A stretch of DNA of 64,000 nucleotides from Spirosoma foliorum. GTDB lineage: Bacteria; Bacteroidota; Bacteroidia; Cytophagales; Spirosomataceae. Numbering within the stretch: the first letter of the stretch is position 1; each line of letters opens with the position of its first letter. The stretch is from positions 2,555,001-2,619,000 of the forward strand of contig NZ_CP059732.1 in NCBI RefSeq assembly GCF_014117325.1, read 5' to 3'. The notes under the pieces are model-generated. The model saw nothing but the letters and a program-made list of their open reading frames with translations, did not search any database and was not told the origin of the DNA. Shown one piece after another: positions 51,352 through 59,197 of this stretch. A program made the position numbers and the translations under genes.

Positions 51352-51762
51352 GTGGAAATATACGCAATAGGATTTTGTGTGCTTATTGTCGTCTTAACGG
51401 CTCTTGATTTCTATTTAAGAATCAAGCTTTATAAGCTGAGTAAGGCTCGGATAGACAATTGGATTGAGATTACGGAGCTTAATTCCGAGGCAATAAAGGC
51501 AAACGCTGAGGATATAAAACGACTAAAGAAGTGGCCCAAAGCTTCGCCCATCATAAGTACCCACCAAGATAAGGCATGGTGTACACTGTTTATAGAAAAT
51601 GGCACGGCAATACTTAGAATGCCCGATGGTACGATTATTCCTACGCAAACTGGGCTGACCTACACCAGTAACGTTGACCAGTTGCCAACTGCAACCGTGA
51701 CGCTATTCGTGAATCTGGCCGAATCCGCAGTAGAATACGAGGAAGGGTTAGCGGAATGTTGA
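51352..51762 (+). CDS. Membrane-anchored phage protein
   Basis: 136 residues with a GTG start; one N-terminal membrane helix (IGFCVLIVVLTALDFYL), a coiled-coil-like segment (EITELNSEAIKANAEDIKRL), then a beta domain (TLFIENGTAILRMPDGTIIP). Such anchors with soluble domains occur in Rz-like or superinfection-exclusion proteins; the role here is not known. Confidence 0.6.
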   Translation: MEIYAIGFCVLIVVLTALDFYLRIKLYKLSKARIDNWIEITELNSEAIKANAEDIKRLKKWPKASPIISTHQDKAWCTLFIENGTAILRMPDGTIIPTQTGLTYTSNVDQLPTATVTLFVNLAESAVEYEEGLAEC

Positions 51763-51763
51763 G

Positions 51764-52018
51764 ATGATACGAACATCAATCGTGCTAGGTCTAGAGGACG
51801 GTAGATGGCCAATCATGCACAAATCCGCTGGATTAGCTAAGACGCTACCTATAGCCCGTTGGTTATTTGATTTTACAGGATGGAAGCGGGAAGAAGGCGA
51901 AGAGTTTCCAGATATGTGTTATGTAGTCGAAACTGTAGAGTGGCCCGAAGGCGACAAGTACTTTCCCTGCAATATGCGCGAGTTGTTTGTTTTGGAGAAT
52001 CGATTGATAATGAATTAG
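51764..52018 (+). CDS. Small phage protein, unknown (51764)
   Basis: 84 residues (MIRTSIVLGLEDGRWPIMHK), mixed fold, one base after the previous stop. No domain recognised. Confidence 0.55.
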   Translation: MIRTSIVLGLEDGRWPIMHKSAGLAKTLPIARWLFDFTGWKREEGEEFPDMCYVVETVEWPEGDKYFPCNMRELFVLENRLIMN

Positions 52019-52064
52019 GTATGATATATTCTGGATTATTTCCCTTATCGTTCTTACCTACGTC

Positions 52065-52169
52065 ATGATGTGGGTGTATCTATTCTGCTATTGGAAAGGC
52101 AAGGCGCTATGGATGCTTTTTCTTTATTGGGCTAATTATTGGTCACTTAAACAAATAAAGAGGCTATGA
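52065..52169 (+). CDS. Possible membrane miniprotein
   Basis: 34 residues (MMWVYLFCYWKGKALWMLFL) with a stop that overlaps the next ATG (ATGA). The frame stays open back to 52014 and continues the hydrophobic stretch (IFWIISLIVLTYV), but only a non-standard ATT is available there as a start. The evidence is weak; it may be a real coupled membrane peptide with an unusual start. Confidence 0.35.
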   Translation: MMWVYLFCYWKGKALWMLFLYWANYWSLKQIKRL

Positions 52170-52390
52170 AAATGACCTATTACTTCAAGAGTACCAAAAT
52201 GACTATTGAGCAGCCTGGTGACTATAACAAGGAAGAGTGGGACGCCTTAATTGATAAAATTACCGCTAATAGCTCAAGTGTATATGTTGAAGTTGAGGTA
52301 AGTGGCAATAAATTCGAGGGAGCACTTGATAAGTTTAAGGAATGGGTTAATACTCAATGGCTAAAACGATTAGGTATAGGAAATAATTAA
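52166..52390 (+). CDS. Small phage protein, unknown (52166)
   Basis: 74 residues (MKMTYYFKSTKMTIEQPGDY). A beta segment then two helices with EWVNTQWLKRLGI at the end. Ends 1 base before the MuF start. No domain recognised. Confidence 0.55.
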   Translation: MKMTYYFKSTKMTIEQPGDYNKEEWDALIDKITANSSSVYVEVEVSGNKFEGALDKFKEWVNTQWLKRLGIGNN

Positions 52391-52391
52391 C

Positions 52392-53249
52392 ATGACCCTC
52401 GCCCAAGCCACCACCTACCACCGTCAATACCTCCGCTGGCATGTCCAACAGGAGCGTTTTGCCGTGCGTGTCGTGATGGCTCGGTTCCGGCAATTAGCAG
52501 GCTCGTTAATACATACCTTAAACGCGGGTACACCCGCCACGTTAGCAGGCATGATTGACGTTATTGTGTCCACGCAGGCTCACAATTCAATCCTGAGTAC
52601 CATTTACACCGCCGTGGGCGTAAACGCGGCACAGCGCGAATATGAGCGCTTGTTGCCACAAGCCAAAAGCGCAGGGGTGCCGATGCTGACCAAAGACAAA
52701 GACCCAAGTATTCCCTCTTTAACCCCACAATCGCCCAAACCATCGGGTAACCTTACGATCGCTTTCTACTCTCAGCAATGGCGTAGTAAAATGGCGGAAC
52801 TCGCCCGAAGCAGCGAAACGGCGGCCCGCATTACCAAAATGACGGAGAAAACCCGTGATCTGATTCGAAACGTACTGGCCGACGCAGGGGCGAACGGCTG
52901 GAGTATTGCCAAAATCGCCAAGGGTATTCGTAATGTAGTAGCGGATAAAGCTCGTGCATTACTGATTGCCCGAACGGAAACGACATTAGCGGCTAGTGCA
53001 GGCCACGAAGCGGGGGCCATGACAACATTGCTCCGGCTGGAAAAGAAATGGATTGCTACGGCCGACACCCGGACGCGTGACGCGCATCTGGCCATGCTGA
53101 ACGCGAAGCCCGTGCCGAGGGATGGGGTATTTATGGTTGGCGGAAGGCAAATGAAATTTCCAGGTGACCCCAATGGTGGCCCAGAAAATTGCTGCAATTG
53201 CAGATGTACATTAGCCTATATTCCCGCTAGAAATTATTTGGATAACTAG
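52392..53249 (+). CDS. MuF/SPP1 gp7-like minor head protein
   Basis: 285 residues. N-terminal helical half, then the MuF-type head-morphogenesis domain: LIARTETTLAASAGHEAG, KKWIATADTRTRDAHLAML, and the Cys motif NCCNCRCTLAYIPARNYL at the very end. It is packaged with the portal and may help ejection. Its last 30 residues are matched by a second, diverged copy at 54181-54309 beyond the homing endonuclease. Confidence 0.88.
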   Translation: MTLAQATTYHRQYLRWHVQQERFAVRVVMARFRQLAGSLIHTLNAGTPATLAGMIDVIVSTQAHNSILSTIYTAVGVNAAQREYERLLPQAKSAGVPMLTKDKDPSIPSLTPQSPKPSGNLTIAFYSQQWRSKMAELARSSETAARITKMTEKTRDLIRNVLADAGANGWSIAKIAKGIRNVVADKARALLIARTETTLAASAGHEAGAMTTLLRLEKKWIATADTRTRDAHLAMLNAKPVPRDGVFMVGGRQMKFPGDPNGGPENCCNCRCTLAYIPARNYLDN

Positions 53250-53347
53250 CTGATATTTAGTATCTTGTGTTGTCTAAAATAGACAACCCCGCAACGTGCT
53301 GGACACACGAAACGGGGTCTAATCACAACTAGTAAAGCACTACTGTT
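53250..53347 (+). other. Spacer between MuF and endonuclease genes with two hairpins
   Basis: GTTGTCTA-AAA-TAGACAAC (53269-53287) is a perfect hairpin; CCCCG (53287-53291) can pair with CGGGG (53313-53317). No T-run. The structure may belong to the endonuclease's mobile unit. Confidence 0.55.
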
Positions 53348-53914
53348 ATGACTGCTACAAATGTAGAGGGTTTGGGTGAGGTATGGAAGGATATTCCAGG
53401 TTATGAAGGTCGTTACCAAGCTAGTAATCTTGGTAGAATCAAAAGTTTAGCAAGAGTTGCCGTAATGGGTGGACATGGGCAATGTTTTAAGGAAGTTAAA
53501 GAGAAAGTCTTAAATCCCGGAATACATAAGTCGTCTGGGTATCGCTTTGTAGGGTTAAACGGCAGGAAAACTAAAACCCCTGTCCATCGAGCAATTGCGA
53601 AAACGTTTATTCCAAATCCAGACAATAAGCCATTCATTAATCATATTGACGGTAACAAAATAAATAACAGGGTTGAGAATTTAGAATGGTGTACTGCAAA
53701 AGAAAATGTTCGGCACGCTATCGCAATGGGTTTAACAAATGTTTCCGGCGTTAATCAACCTACGGCTCAAATCAATGATGATATAGTCAGGCAAATGAGA
53801 GCAATGTACAAAGAAACAAATATGACCTATAGGGAAATTGCTAATCATTTCGGCGTAATAAGGCAATTGGCTGAGAGAGTCATTACTGGATACACATGGA
53901 AGCACGTACAATGA
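53348..53914 (+). CDS. HNH homing endonuclease with NUMOD4 domain
   Basis: 188 residues: NUMOD4 (EVWKDIPGYEGRYQASNLGR, about 10-32), HNH core (INHIDGNKINNRVENLEW, about 95-115) with the ENVRHAI stretch, and a C-terminal helix-turn-helix DNA-binding region (MTYREIANHFGVIRQLAERV). It cuts a target near its insertion site and spreads by repair. Base composition is lower in GC than the neighbouring MuF gene. Inserted beside the 3' end of the MuF gene; see the remnant at 54181. Confidence 0.9.
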   Translation: MTATNVEGLGEVWKDIPGYEGRYQASNLGRIKSLARVAVMGGHGQCFKEVKEKVLNPGIHKSSGYRFVGLNGRKTKTPVHRAIAKTFIPNPDNKPFINHIDGNKINNRVENLEWCTAKENVRHAIAMGLTNVSGVNQPTAQINDDIVRQMRAMYKETNMTYREIANHFGVIRQLAERVITGYTWKHVQ

Positions 53915-54072
53915 AAGTAGACTATAGCCTACAAGACGAATATGGACTGTTTGTTAATGCAGACAATTATTCGCCTTGTAGGCGACTCTATGAGCAAATA
54001 GAGCCAGTCAAGGTAAGGACTAAAAAAAAAGCCAGATATGGAAATATCGTTCGATTCAAATTGCATTTTTAG
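53911..54072 (+). CDS. Small protein after the endonuclease
   Basis: 53 residues (MKVDYSLQDEYGLFVNADNY), with an ATGA overlap with the endonuclease stop. The C-terminus is basic (VKVRTKKKARYGNIVRFKL). It may be part of the inserted unit. No known family. Confidence 0.45.
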   Translation: MKVDYSLQDEYGLFVNADNYSPCRRLYEQIEPVKVRTKKKARYGNIVRFKLHF

Positions 54073-54180
54073 ACTTCGCTTATTTGGAAGACTATTCTCG
54101 CTAAAAGATCCTAAGAGGCATTTAGTGCTTTTTAGTGAACGTGTTGGTGCCAACTGTAAAATGTACGTTCTTTTTGGCTT

Positions 54181-54309
54181 ATGTCTGTCTATAAGGACAT
54201 TAAAGTAATGCCCATGAAGTATCCCGGCGATCCAAATGGCGGGGCGGCTCAATGCTGCAACTGTCGTTGTGCGATTGCGTATGTGCCAGCACGGGAATAC
54301 TTAAACTAG
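54181..54309 (+). pseudogene. Displaced 3' end of a MuF-type gene
   Basis: The frame to the stop at 54307 reads MKYPGDPNGGAAQCCNCRC then AIAYVPAREYLN, aligning along about 31 residues with the end of the complete MuF protein (MKFPGDPNGGPENCCNCRC then TLAYIPARNYLDN). Codon choice differs strongly between the two copies. It lacks the upstream MuF domain, so it is a leftover or hybrid end rather than a gene. Confidence 0.82.
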
Positions 54310-54314
54310 GTACA

Positions 54315-54554
54315 ATGGAAAAAAGAGAAGGTATTGTTGAAATAAGTAATGAATTCCGTGACGACTTCACGGCTTGGACTACATTGGCTCAGTTCATGAA
54401 GCCCATTTGTGAGCTAAAGGAAATGGCTCGACATCCATCAACGCAAATGTGGCTATTTGAAAGCGATCTATTTGAGCCAGGGCGAGCCGAATATGAAGTA
54501 AGTTTTTCTCGTCAAATGGATAACACATTTTCGGTGCAAGCAATAAAGAGATAA
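54315..54554 (+). CDS. Small phage protein, unknown (54315)
   Basis: 79 residues (MEKREGIVEISNEFRDDFTA) from the ATG 5 bases after the MuF remnant stop. Acidic, mixed fold. The GGTACAATG context is weak. No domain recognised. Confidence 0.55.
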   Translation: MEKREGIVEISNEFRDDFTAWTTLAQFMKPICELKEMARHPSTQMWLFESDLFEPGRAEYEVSFSRQMDNTFSVQAIKR

Positions 54555-54567
54555 ACTAACCACCACC

Positions 54568-54936
54568 ATGCCACAGATTTACGGTAAACTCGGAAAGACT
54601 CAGGTTATTGAAGTGCCTGTTCAGGCAACCCACCTACCGGCCGAGCTACAGACATTTCCGGTGCTTCAGGTAGACATTCAGGTACTCAGTGTAGGAGGTT
54701 CGATACTATACACCTACGGAGACCAGATACCCGCTACCAATGGGAATGTAAACACCACCAATCACCCATTCCTTGCGGGCTTTACGAATGCGTATCCATC
54801 CAAGATAGGCATATCGGCCGCACCTGGTGATCCAATTTCTGTGGACAAGTTTGATTTACCTGGCTTTCAGTTCTGCCTAATGGATGCTACAGTGCCAGCC
54901 TGGTTAGTTGTTACACCCCGTTTATCGACAATGTGA
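54568..54936 (+). CDS. Phage protein, probably structural (54568)
   Basis: 122 residues, MPQIYGKLGKTQVIEVPVQA, all-beta prediction, no charge clusters; a decoration- or fibre-type profile. Ends with TGATG overlap into the collagen-like gene. Not recognised. Confidence 0.6.
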   Translation: MPQIYGKLGKTQVIEVPVQATHLPAELQTFPVLQVDIQVLSVGGSILYTYGDQIPATNGNVNTTNHPFLAGFTNAYPSKIGISAAPGDPISVDKFDLPGFQFCLMDATVPAWLVVTPRLSTM

Positions 54937-55880
54937 TGAAACACGCCCTATTCATGCCCTTTTTGCTGCTATCGTTCTGCTGTTTCGGACAAGGCAAAGA
55001 GCAGCCCATGAGCGTCAATAAGTACGGTGTCACAACCATGAAGCAAGTGACGGGCCTGCCTGCTTCCTTGTCTGCGATTCGGGCTAGAATTGACAGTTTG
55101 AAGAATGTGATGGGAGCTGGTGGGCAACAAGGCCCGCAGGGAATCCAGGGCAATCCGGGTACGAATGGTACCAACGGAACAAATGGCACAAATGGGCAGG
55201 CTGCTACCATATCTGTTGGCTCTGTTACGACCTTACCATCTGGCAGTACGGCGACGGTAAGTAATTCAGGAACATCATCGGCAGCCGTTTTCAACTTTGG
55301 CATACCTCGTGGACCAAATGGGCTTGATGGAGCACAAGGGCCGACAGGCGCAACAGGTCAGGCGGGGACTGCGGCAACTATTACCATTGGCACGACTACC
55401 ACAACAGCATCGGGAAATTCGGCTAGTGTAACCAATACCGGAACAGCATCGGCGGCAATACTTAATTTCGTTATTCCAAAAGGCGCAACAGGAGCTAGTG
55501 GCTCAACTGGACCAGCGGGCACCAATGGTAGCAATGCCTCACTTTATACGAGTTCGGGTTTAGTATCCGGTACTACCAAGATATGGTCCACAACGCTCGT
55601 GCCTACCTCGGCCATTGGGCAAACGGTGGATATTTCCAGTGCTGGCTTTAGTCAGGTGTTGAGTGTCCAGGTTATTGCCATGCGCAATACCACTGACCCA
55701 ATGCAGGTACCGAATGTGGCTATTAAATCCTATACCACCAGTCAGTTAGTACTGAATATTGTGCAGCCCAATAACGCCACTGTGACAATCTTAGGTATTA
55801 ACGTGCTTTCGGGTGGCCCATCAGTCGCAGCCTCCCCCCTTACCAACATAACACTACTCGCAACTGTAACTGGCATCTAA
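54936..55880 (+). CDS. Collagen-like exported prophage protein
   Basis: 314 residues. Signal peptide MKHALFMPFLLLSFCCFGQG, a helical segment (LSAIRARIDSLKNVMGAGG), then three Gly-X-Y tracts (QQGPQGIQGNPGTNG; GLDGAQGPTGATGQAG; GATGASGSTGPAGTNG). Between the tracts is a duplicated beta unit of about 45 residues (VTTLPSGSTATVSN / TTTTASGNSASVTN). The C-terminus forms a beta domain (VLSVQVIAMRNTTDPMQVP). A trimeric surface fibre is likely. Its Sec signal is unexpected for a tail fibre and points to a host-surface role. Confidence 0.85.
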   Translation: MKHALFMPFLLLSFCCFGQGKEQPMSVNKYGVTTMKQVTGLPASLSAIRARIDSLKNVMGAGGQQGPQGIQGNPGTNGTNGTNGTNGQAATISVGSVTTLPSGSTATVSNSGTSSAAVFNFGIPRGPNGLDGAQGPTGATGQAGTAATITIGTTTTTASGNSASVTNTGTASAAILNFVIPKGATGASGSTGPAGTNGSNASLYTSSGLVSGTTKIWSTTLVPTSAIGQTVDISSAGFSQVLSVQVIAMRNTTDPMQVPNVAIKSYTTSQLVLNIVQPNNATVTILGINVLSGGPSVAASPLTNITLLATVTGI

Positions 55881-55895
55881 CCCACCCGCAACGCT

Positions 55896-56105
55896 ATGAG
55901 CTTACTCACCAATCAACTATCTGAAATCCTGACCCCAAAGGGGTTTTATAATACCGTCAAGCAGCTAACGCCCGAATTGCCCCTCGAAATGGCTTATGAA
56001 GAGGCCGAACGCACCCATATTGCCATTACAGGCAACCCGCGTTATCCTGGGGGGTTTAGCTCGTTTGACCGGGTAAAGAAGCGGTATGATCAGAAAAGGG
56101 AATAA
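55896..56105 (+). CDS. Small phage protein, unknown (55896)
   Basis: 69 residues (MSLLTNQLSEILTPKGFYNT), helical, basic at the end (FDRVKKRYDQKRE). It sits between the fibre-like gene and the minus-strand gene. Not recognised. Confidence 0.55.
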   Translation: MSLLTNQLSEILTPKGFYNTVKQLTPELPLEMAYEEAERTHIAITGNPRYPGGFSSFDRVKKRYDQKRE

Positions 56106-56108
56106 ACT

Positions 56109-56477
56109 TTAATCAAGCGTTAGTTCATGTCTCGAGAAAGATATAGACATATCGCGCAACTTCATTGCATCAAAATCTAATAGGAAATCCCGAAGATGTT
56201 CTGCGCCAATGCACGTGCCTGTCAGTTCGCTGTATCCCTCGAAAATGCCTTTCTTCCATCCTATAATTATCTCATATTCCGGAATCTTTCTATTGTCGCT
56301 AAAAATAGTAGTAGCAATTTTTAGGACACCCTTATAACTAGCGAATGCCCCCTCTTTGGCGCGAATACGCCATGTGACACCAAGCCCATAACTGACTTGG
56401 TCATAAACCAACCAATTAACTCGTTGGCCGCCGATAGTTGGCAGTAGCTTTGACGGTCTAGTATGTAGCTTTTTCAT
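56109..56477 (-). CDS. Lone minus-strand phage gene (moron candidate)
   Basis: 122 residues (MKKLHTRPSKLLPTIGGQRV) in opposite orientation to the whole structural operon. Soluble, mixed fold, with VSYGLGVTWRIRAKEGAF and IPEYEIIIGWKKG. Its position between fibre-like and protease genes and opposite strand fit an independently transcribed cargo gene expressed in the lysogen. No domain recognised; defence or exclusion functions are possible but unsupported. Confidence 0.62.
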   Translation of the reverse strand: MKKLHTRPSKLLPTIGGQRVNWLVYDQVSYGLGVTWRIRAKEGAFASYKGVLKIATTIFSDNRKIPEYEIIIGWKKGIFEGYSELTGTCIGAEHLRDFLLDFDAMKLRDMSISFSRHELTLD

Positions 56478-56573
56478 ACCTCAATCTATGAATAATACGT
56501 GACATTGTCACTGTTCTACCCCTTTTAACCTCCCCAATTTCACGGCAACGAATTTACTCCATTCACTGCTGCC

Positions 56574-57281
56574 GTGCTCTTTAAGAATCTTTCTTCTGCT
56601 GCTGCCGACGTTGATCCCGCACAGGGCATCATTAAAGGTTATTTCGCTCATTTTGGCAGTAAAGACAGCGATGGCGACATTATCACAAAGTCAGCCTTTG
56701 ATCGCACTATCAAGGATCACGGACCAAAGGGATCAAATCAGATTAAGCATTTGCTCAATCACAATCCTAACTGGCTTCTTGGCTCTATCAAAGAGCTTAA
56801 CCCCGATCAGGTTGGACTTGCCTATGTCTCTCAACTCCTGAAAGGCACTGACGGAAAGTTTATTCCAGATGCCGAACTGGTTATGGCAGCCGTTGCGCAA
56901 GGCGTCAATCTGGAGCACTCAATTGGCTACAATGAGATTCCTGGCAAGACCGAGAAAAAGGCGGATGGCAACTACCTCAATGAGCTAAAGCTTTGGGAAG
57001 GCTCAACACTAACCTTCTATGGAGCTAATCCAAACACCCCCGTAACGGAACTTAAATCCATGAACCTAACGGGCATGGTGTCCATCTACAATGCACTTGA
57101 AAAAGCCCTACATACTGGCGAATGGTCAGATGAGGGTTTCAAGCTTATACAAAAACATCACGACGCATTCGGTATCGCACTGAAATCTCGACAAGCAACC
57201 CTGATATCTACAAGTCAGGAGCAGCACAACGCACTCAAAGCCGCCGATCTAGTCACTAACCATTTTAATCTCACGCTGTAA
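56574..57281 (+). CDS. Prohead protease, HK97 family
   Basis: 235 residues with a GTG start at 56574. IIKGYFAHFGSKDSDGDII, KHLLNHNP (catalytic His candidate) and LEHSIGYNEI (catalytic Ser candidate) fit the U35/HK97 protease fold. It cleaves capsid delta domains during maturation. The capsid gene follows 14 bases after it. No separate scaffold gene is visible. Confidence 0.88.
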   Translation: MLFKNLSSAAADVDPAQGIIKGYFAHFGSKDSDGDIITKSAFDRTIKDHGPKGSNQIKHLLNHNPNWLLGSIKELNPDQVGLAYVSQLLKGTDGKFIPDAELVMAAVAQGVNLEHSIGYNEIPGKTEKKADGNYLNELKLWEGSTLTFYGANPNTPVTELKSMNLTGMVSIYNALEKALHTGEWSDEGFKLIQKHHDAFGIALKSRQATLISTSQEQHNALKAADLVTNHFNLTL

Positions 57282-57295
57282 CGCATTCACTGCTC

Positions 57296-58561
57296 ATGAA
57301 CGAACAGGAACTCATAGCAGCCCTTGAAGCCAAAGCAACAGCCTTAGTTGCGCAGGTAAAGGGTATTACCGATCCGCTTGATGCCAAGCTCAAGCAAATC
57401 GAAGAAACCTTTAAAGAAGGCGGCACCAAAGTAGACCCAGCCCTCAAAGCCGAGGTTGAAAAGCTGGCCAAGATGCACGAAACACTGGCCACGCAGATCG
57501 ATCAGAAATTCGCTGACATCGCTACCCTTCGTAATTCAGGGAAGCCCGGTAGTATCAAGTCCCTGAACGAAGTTCTTTTCGAGGAATTTAACAAGAAAGA
57601 GGCAGGTAGTTTATCTATTGTCGACCGAATCAAAGGCATGGCCTCGGGTTCGATGGGCAAAAACAGCATTGATGTCAACATCAAAGCGGTTGCCGATATG
57701 AGTTCGGCGGGTAACCTGACGGGCACCTATTTTCAGGGGTATGATCTTCGTCCAGGCGTAACGATTCGCCCTCTGTTCGACGCTCACCTACGCCCAACCA
57801 TTCCAGCCACCACAACCGAAAAGCCACTCGTTCGCTACGTACGGGAAACCACATCAGAAGGTGGTTTTGATATGGTGGCAGAAGGTGCGGAAAAGCCAGA
57901 AATCGACTGGGATTTCGATATCGTAGATGCCCCCGTTCGTAAGATCGCGGGTATTTTCCGGTTGCCGGAGGAAATGATTGATGATATTCCGTACCTGCTT
58001 ACCTACCTGACGACTCGGGGTATGGAAGAGCTGAAAAACAAGGAAGATCAGCAAATCCTGTACGGTACGGGCTCAGGTCAACAACTTTCCGGCGTATTCC
58101 AGGTAGCAACTCAGTTTGCAGCGGGGGGCTTAACGGGCATCACAACGCCAAACTATTTTGACGTACTGGTAGCGGCTAAAAAGCAACTTCGCTTACTGAA
58201 CCTGGTGCCAAACTTTGTTTGGGTATCGCCCGAAGATTACGCTAAAATGCGCTTATCGAAGGCGACGACGGGTGAATATATCTTCCCGGTTCTACCCGGC
58301 ACAGACACGATCACCGTCGATGGTACACCCATCATTCAGAATAACCGCATCAATACGGGTTCGTTTGTTGTGCTGGACACGCGCTGGATGGAGATCGCCG
58401 ACCGGATGCAGTCAACGGTTCGCCTGTTTGACCAGGACCGTGACAACGTAATCAAGAACCTGGTTACCTGCGTAATCGAAGAACGCCTGGCCTTCCCAAT
58501 CTACCGGCCACAGGCAATCATCAAGGGTACATTCACCGACGCTATCGCTGCCATCGCTTAA
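57296..58561 (+). CDS. Major capsid protein, HK97 fold
   Basis: 421 residues. An N-terminal coiled-coil delta domain (about 1-80, ALEAKATALVAQVKGITDPL...) acts as internal scaffold and would be removed by the protease; the main fold follows with VRYVRETTSEGGFDMVAEGA, a P-domain helix and GTPIIQNNRINTGSFVVLD. Ends before a perfect hairpin at 58574. Confidence 0.92.
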   Translation: MNEQELIAALEAKATALVAQVKGITDPLDAKLKQIEETFKEGGTKVDPALKAEVEKLAKMHETLATQIDQKFADIATLRNSGKPGSIKSLNEVLFEEFNKKEAGSLSIVDRIKGMASGSMGKNSIDVNIKAVADMSSAGNLTGTYFQGYDLRPGVTIRPLFDAHLRPTIPATTTEKPLVRYVRETTSEGGFDMVAEGAEKPEIDWDFDIVDAPVRKIAGIFRLPEEMIDDIPYLLTYLTTRGMEELKNKEDQQILYGTGSGQQLSGVFQVATQFAAGGLTGITTPNYFDVLVAAKKQLRLLNLVPNFVWVSPEDYAKMRLSKATTGEYIFPVLPGTDTITVDGTPIIQNNRINTGSFVVLDTRWMEIADRMQSTVRLFDQDRDNVIKNLVTCVIEERLAFPIYRPQAIIKGTFTDAIAAIA

Positions 58562-58573
58562 TCTGTCCCATCT

Positions 58574-58604
58574 CATCAGGCTACTCTAACCCAGTAGCCT
58601 GATG
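58574..58604 (+). terminator. Hairpin after the capsid gene
   Basis: CATCAGGCTACT, loop CTAACCC, AGTAGCCTGATG: perfect 12-bp stem without a T-run. It may partly terminate transcription or protect the 3' end of capsid mRNA. Confidence 0.65.
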
Positions 58605-58623
58605 TCAATCTCATAGCAACACA

Positions 58624-58980
58624 ATGAAAAAACTACTGGTATTCGGACTGATGTTGGTACTGGCTTCCCTAAGCGCAAACGCCCAGATCATCAGCTCTAT
58701 TACGAAAGTAACCGCCCCAACGTCGGCAACCGGATCGTTGGTATTAGAAGACACGTTAGCCGCTTCTACAAATTACTGGTCACCACGTCGGGGCGATGTG
58801 TTTGTGGCCATCAAAGGTGCGGGCGCTACGGCCAAGCTATTTATCTATAGCAAAGGCAATAACAGCCAGGTGCTAGCCTCCGCGTTACTATCAGCTATCT
58901 ACGTTCCCTTAGCGGGGGGTAACCCATCTACGCAAACGTCGACGCAAAAAGCTACGTATCTGAAGGCTAACACCAACTAG
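58624..58980 (+). CDS. Secreted phage protein, unknown
   Basis: 118 residues with a Sec signal (MKKLLVFGLMLVLASLSANA, then Q) and a small beta domain (TGSLVLEDTLAASTNYWSP; AKLFIYSKGNNSQVL). The position right after the capsid gene would suit a decoration protein, yet the signal peptide predicts export, so it is more likely host-surface or periplasmic. Not recognised. Confidence 0.62.
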   Translation: MKKLLVFGLMLVLASLSANAQIISSITKVTAPTSATGSLVLEDTLAASTNYWSPRRGDVFVAIKGAGATAKLFIYSKGNNSQVLASALLSAIYVPLAGGNPSTQTSTQKATYLKANTN

Positions 58981-58981
58981 G

Positions 58982-59197
58982 ATGGAGCGAATCGAAGTCG
59001 AACTGGTCCACCCGGATACGGCAATTGCCTTTGGCAAAGCGGTAGGAGAAACCGTTCATATCTATCCCCATCACGCCAAGCCGTTACTAGCTGATGGCCG
59101 GGTAAAGGAAATTGAGGCTAAGAAAAAAGAATCCAAGCCTGCCGACCAGCGCAAGACCAAAGAGGATAAATCTGCCGGTAAGATTGACACTAAGTAA
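58982..59197 (+). CDS. Small phage protein with Lys-rich tail
   Basis: 71 residues (MERIEVELVHPDTAIAFGKA), C-terminal half Lys/Glu-rich (EIEAKKKESKPADQRKTKED). It precedes the connector gene directly (stop then ATG). Possibly a small head-tail junction or assembly factor. Confidence 0.58.
   Translation: MERIEVELVHPDTAIAFGKAVGETVHIYPHHAKPLLADGRVKEIEAKKKESKPADQRKTKEDKSAGKIDTK

Noticed and set aside
53929..54252. 107-residue minus-strand frame after the endonuclease
   Set aside because: It runs antisense to the 53-residue gene and the MuF remnant and has no protein-like features of its own.
52392..54309. Group I intron interrupting the MuF gene
   Set aside because: The MuF gene is complete, with its own end and stop, before the endonuclease; I do not see the conserved intron core. 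Kept as an alternative only.
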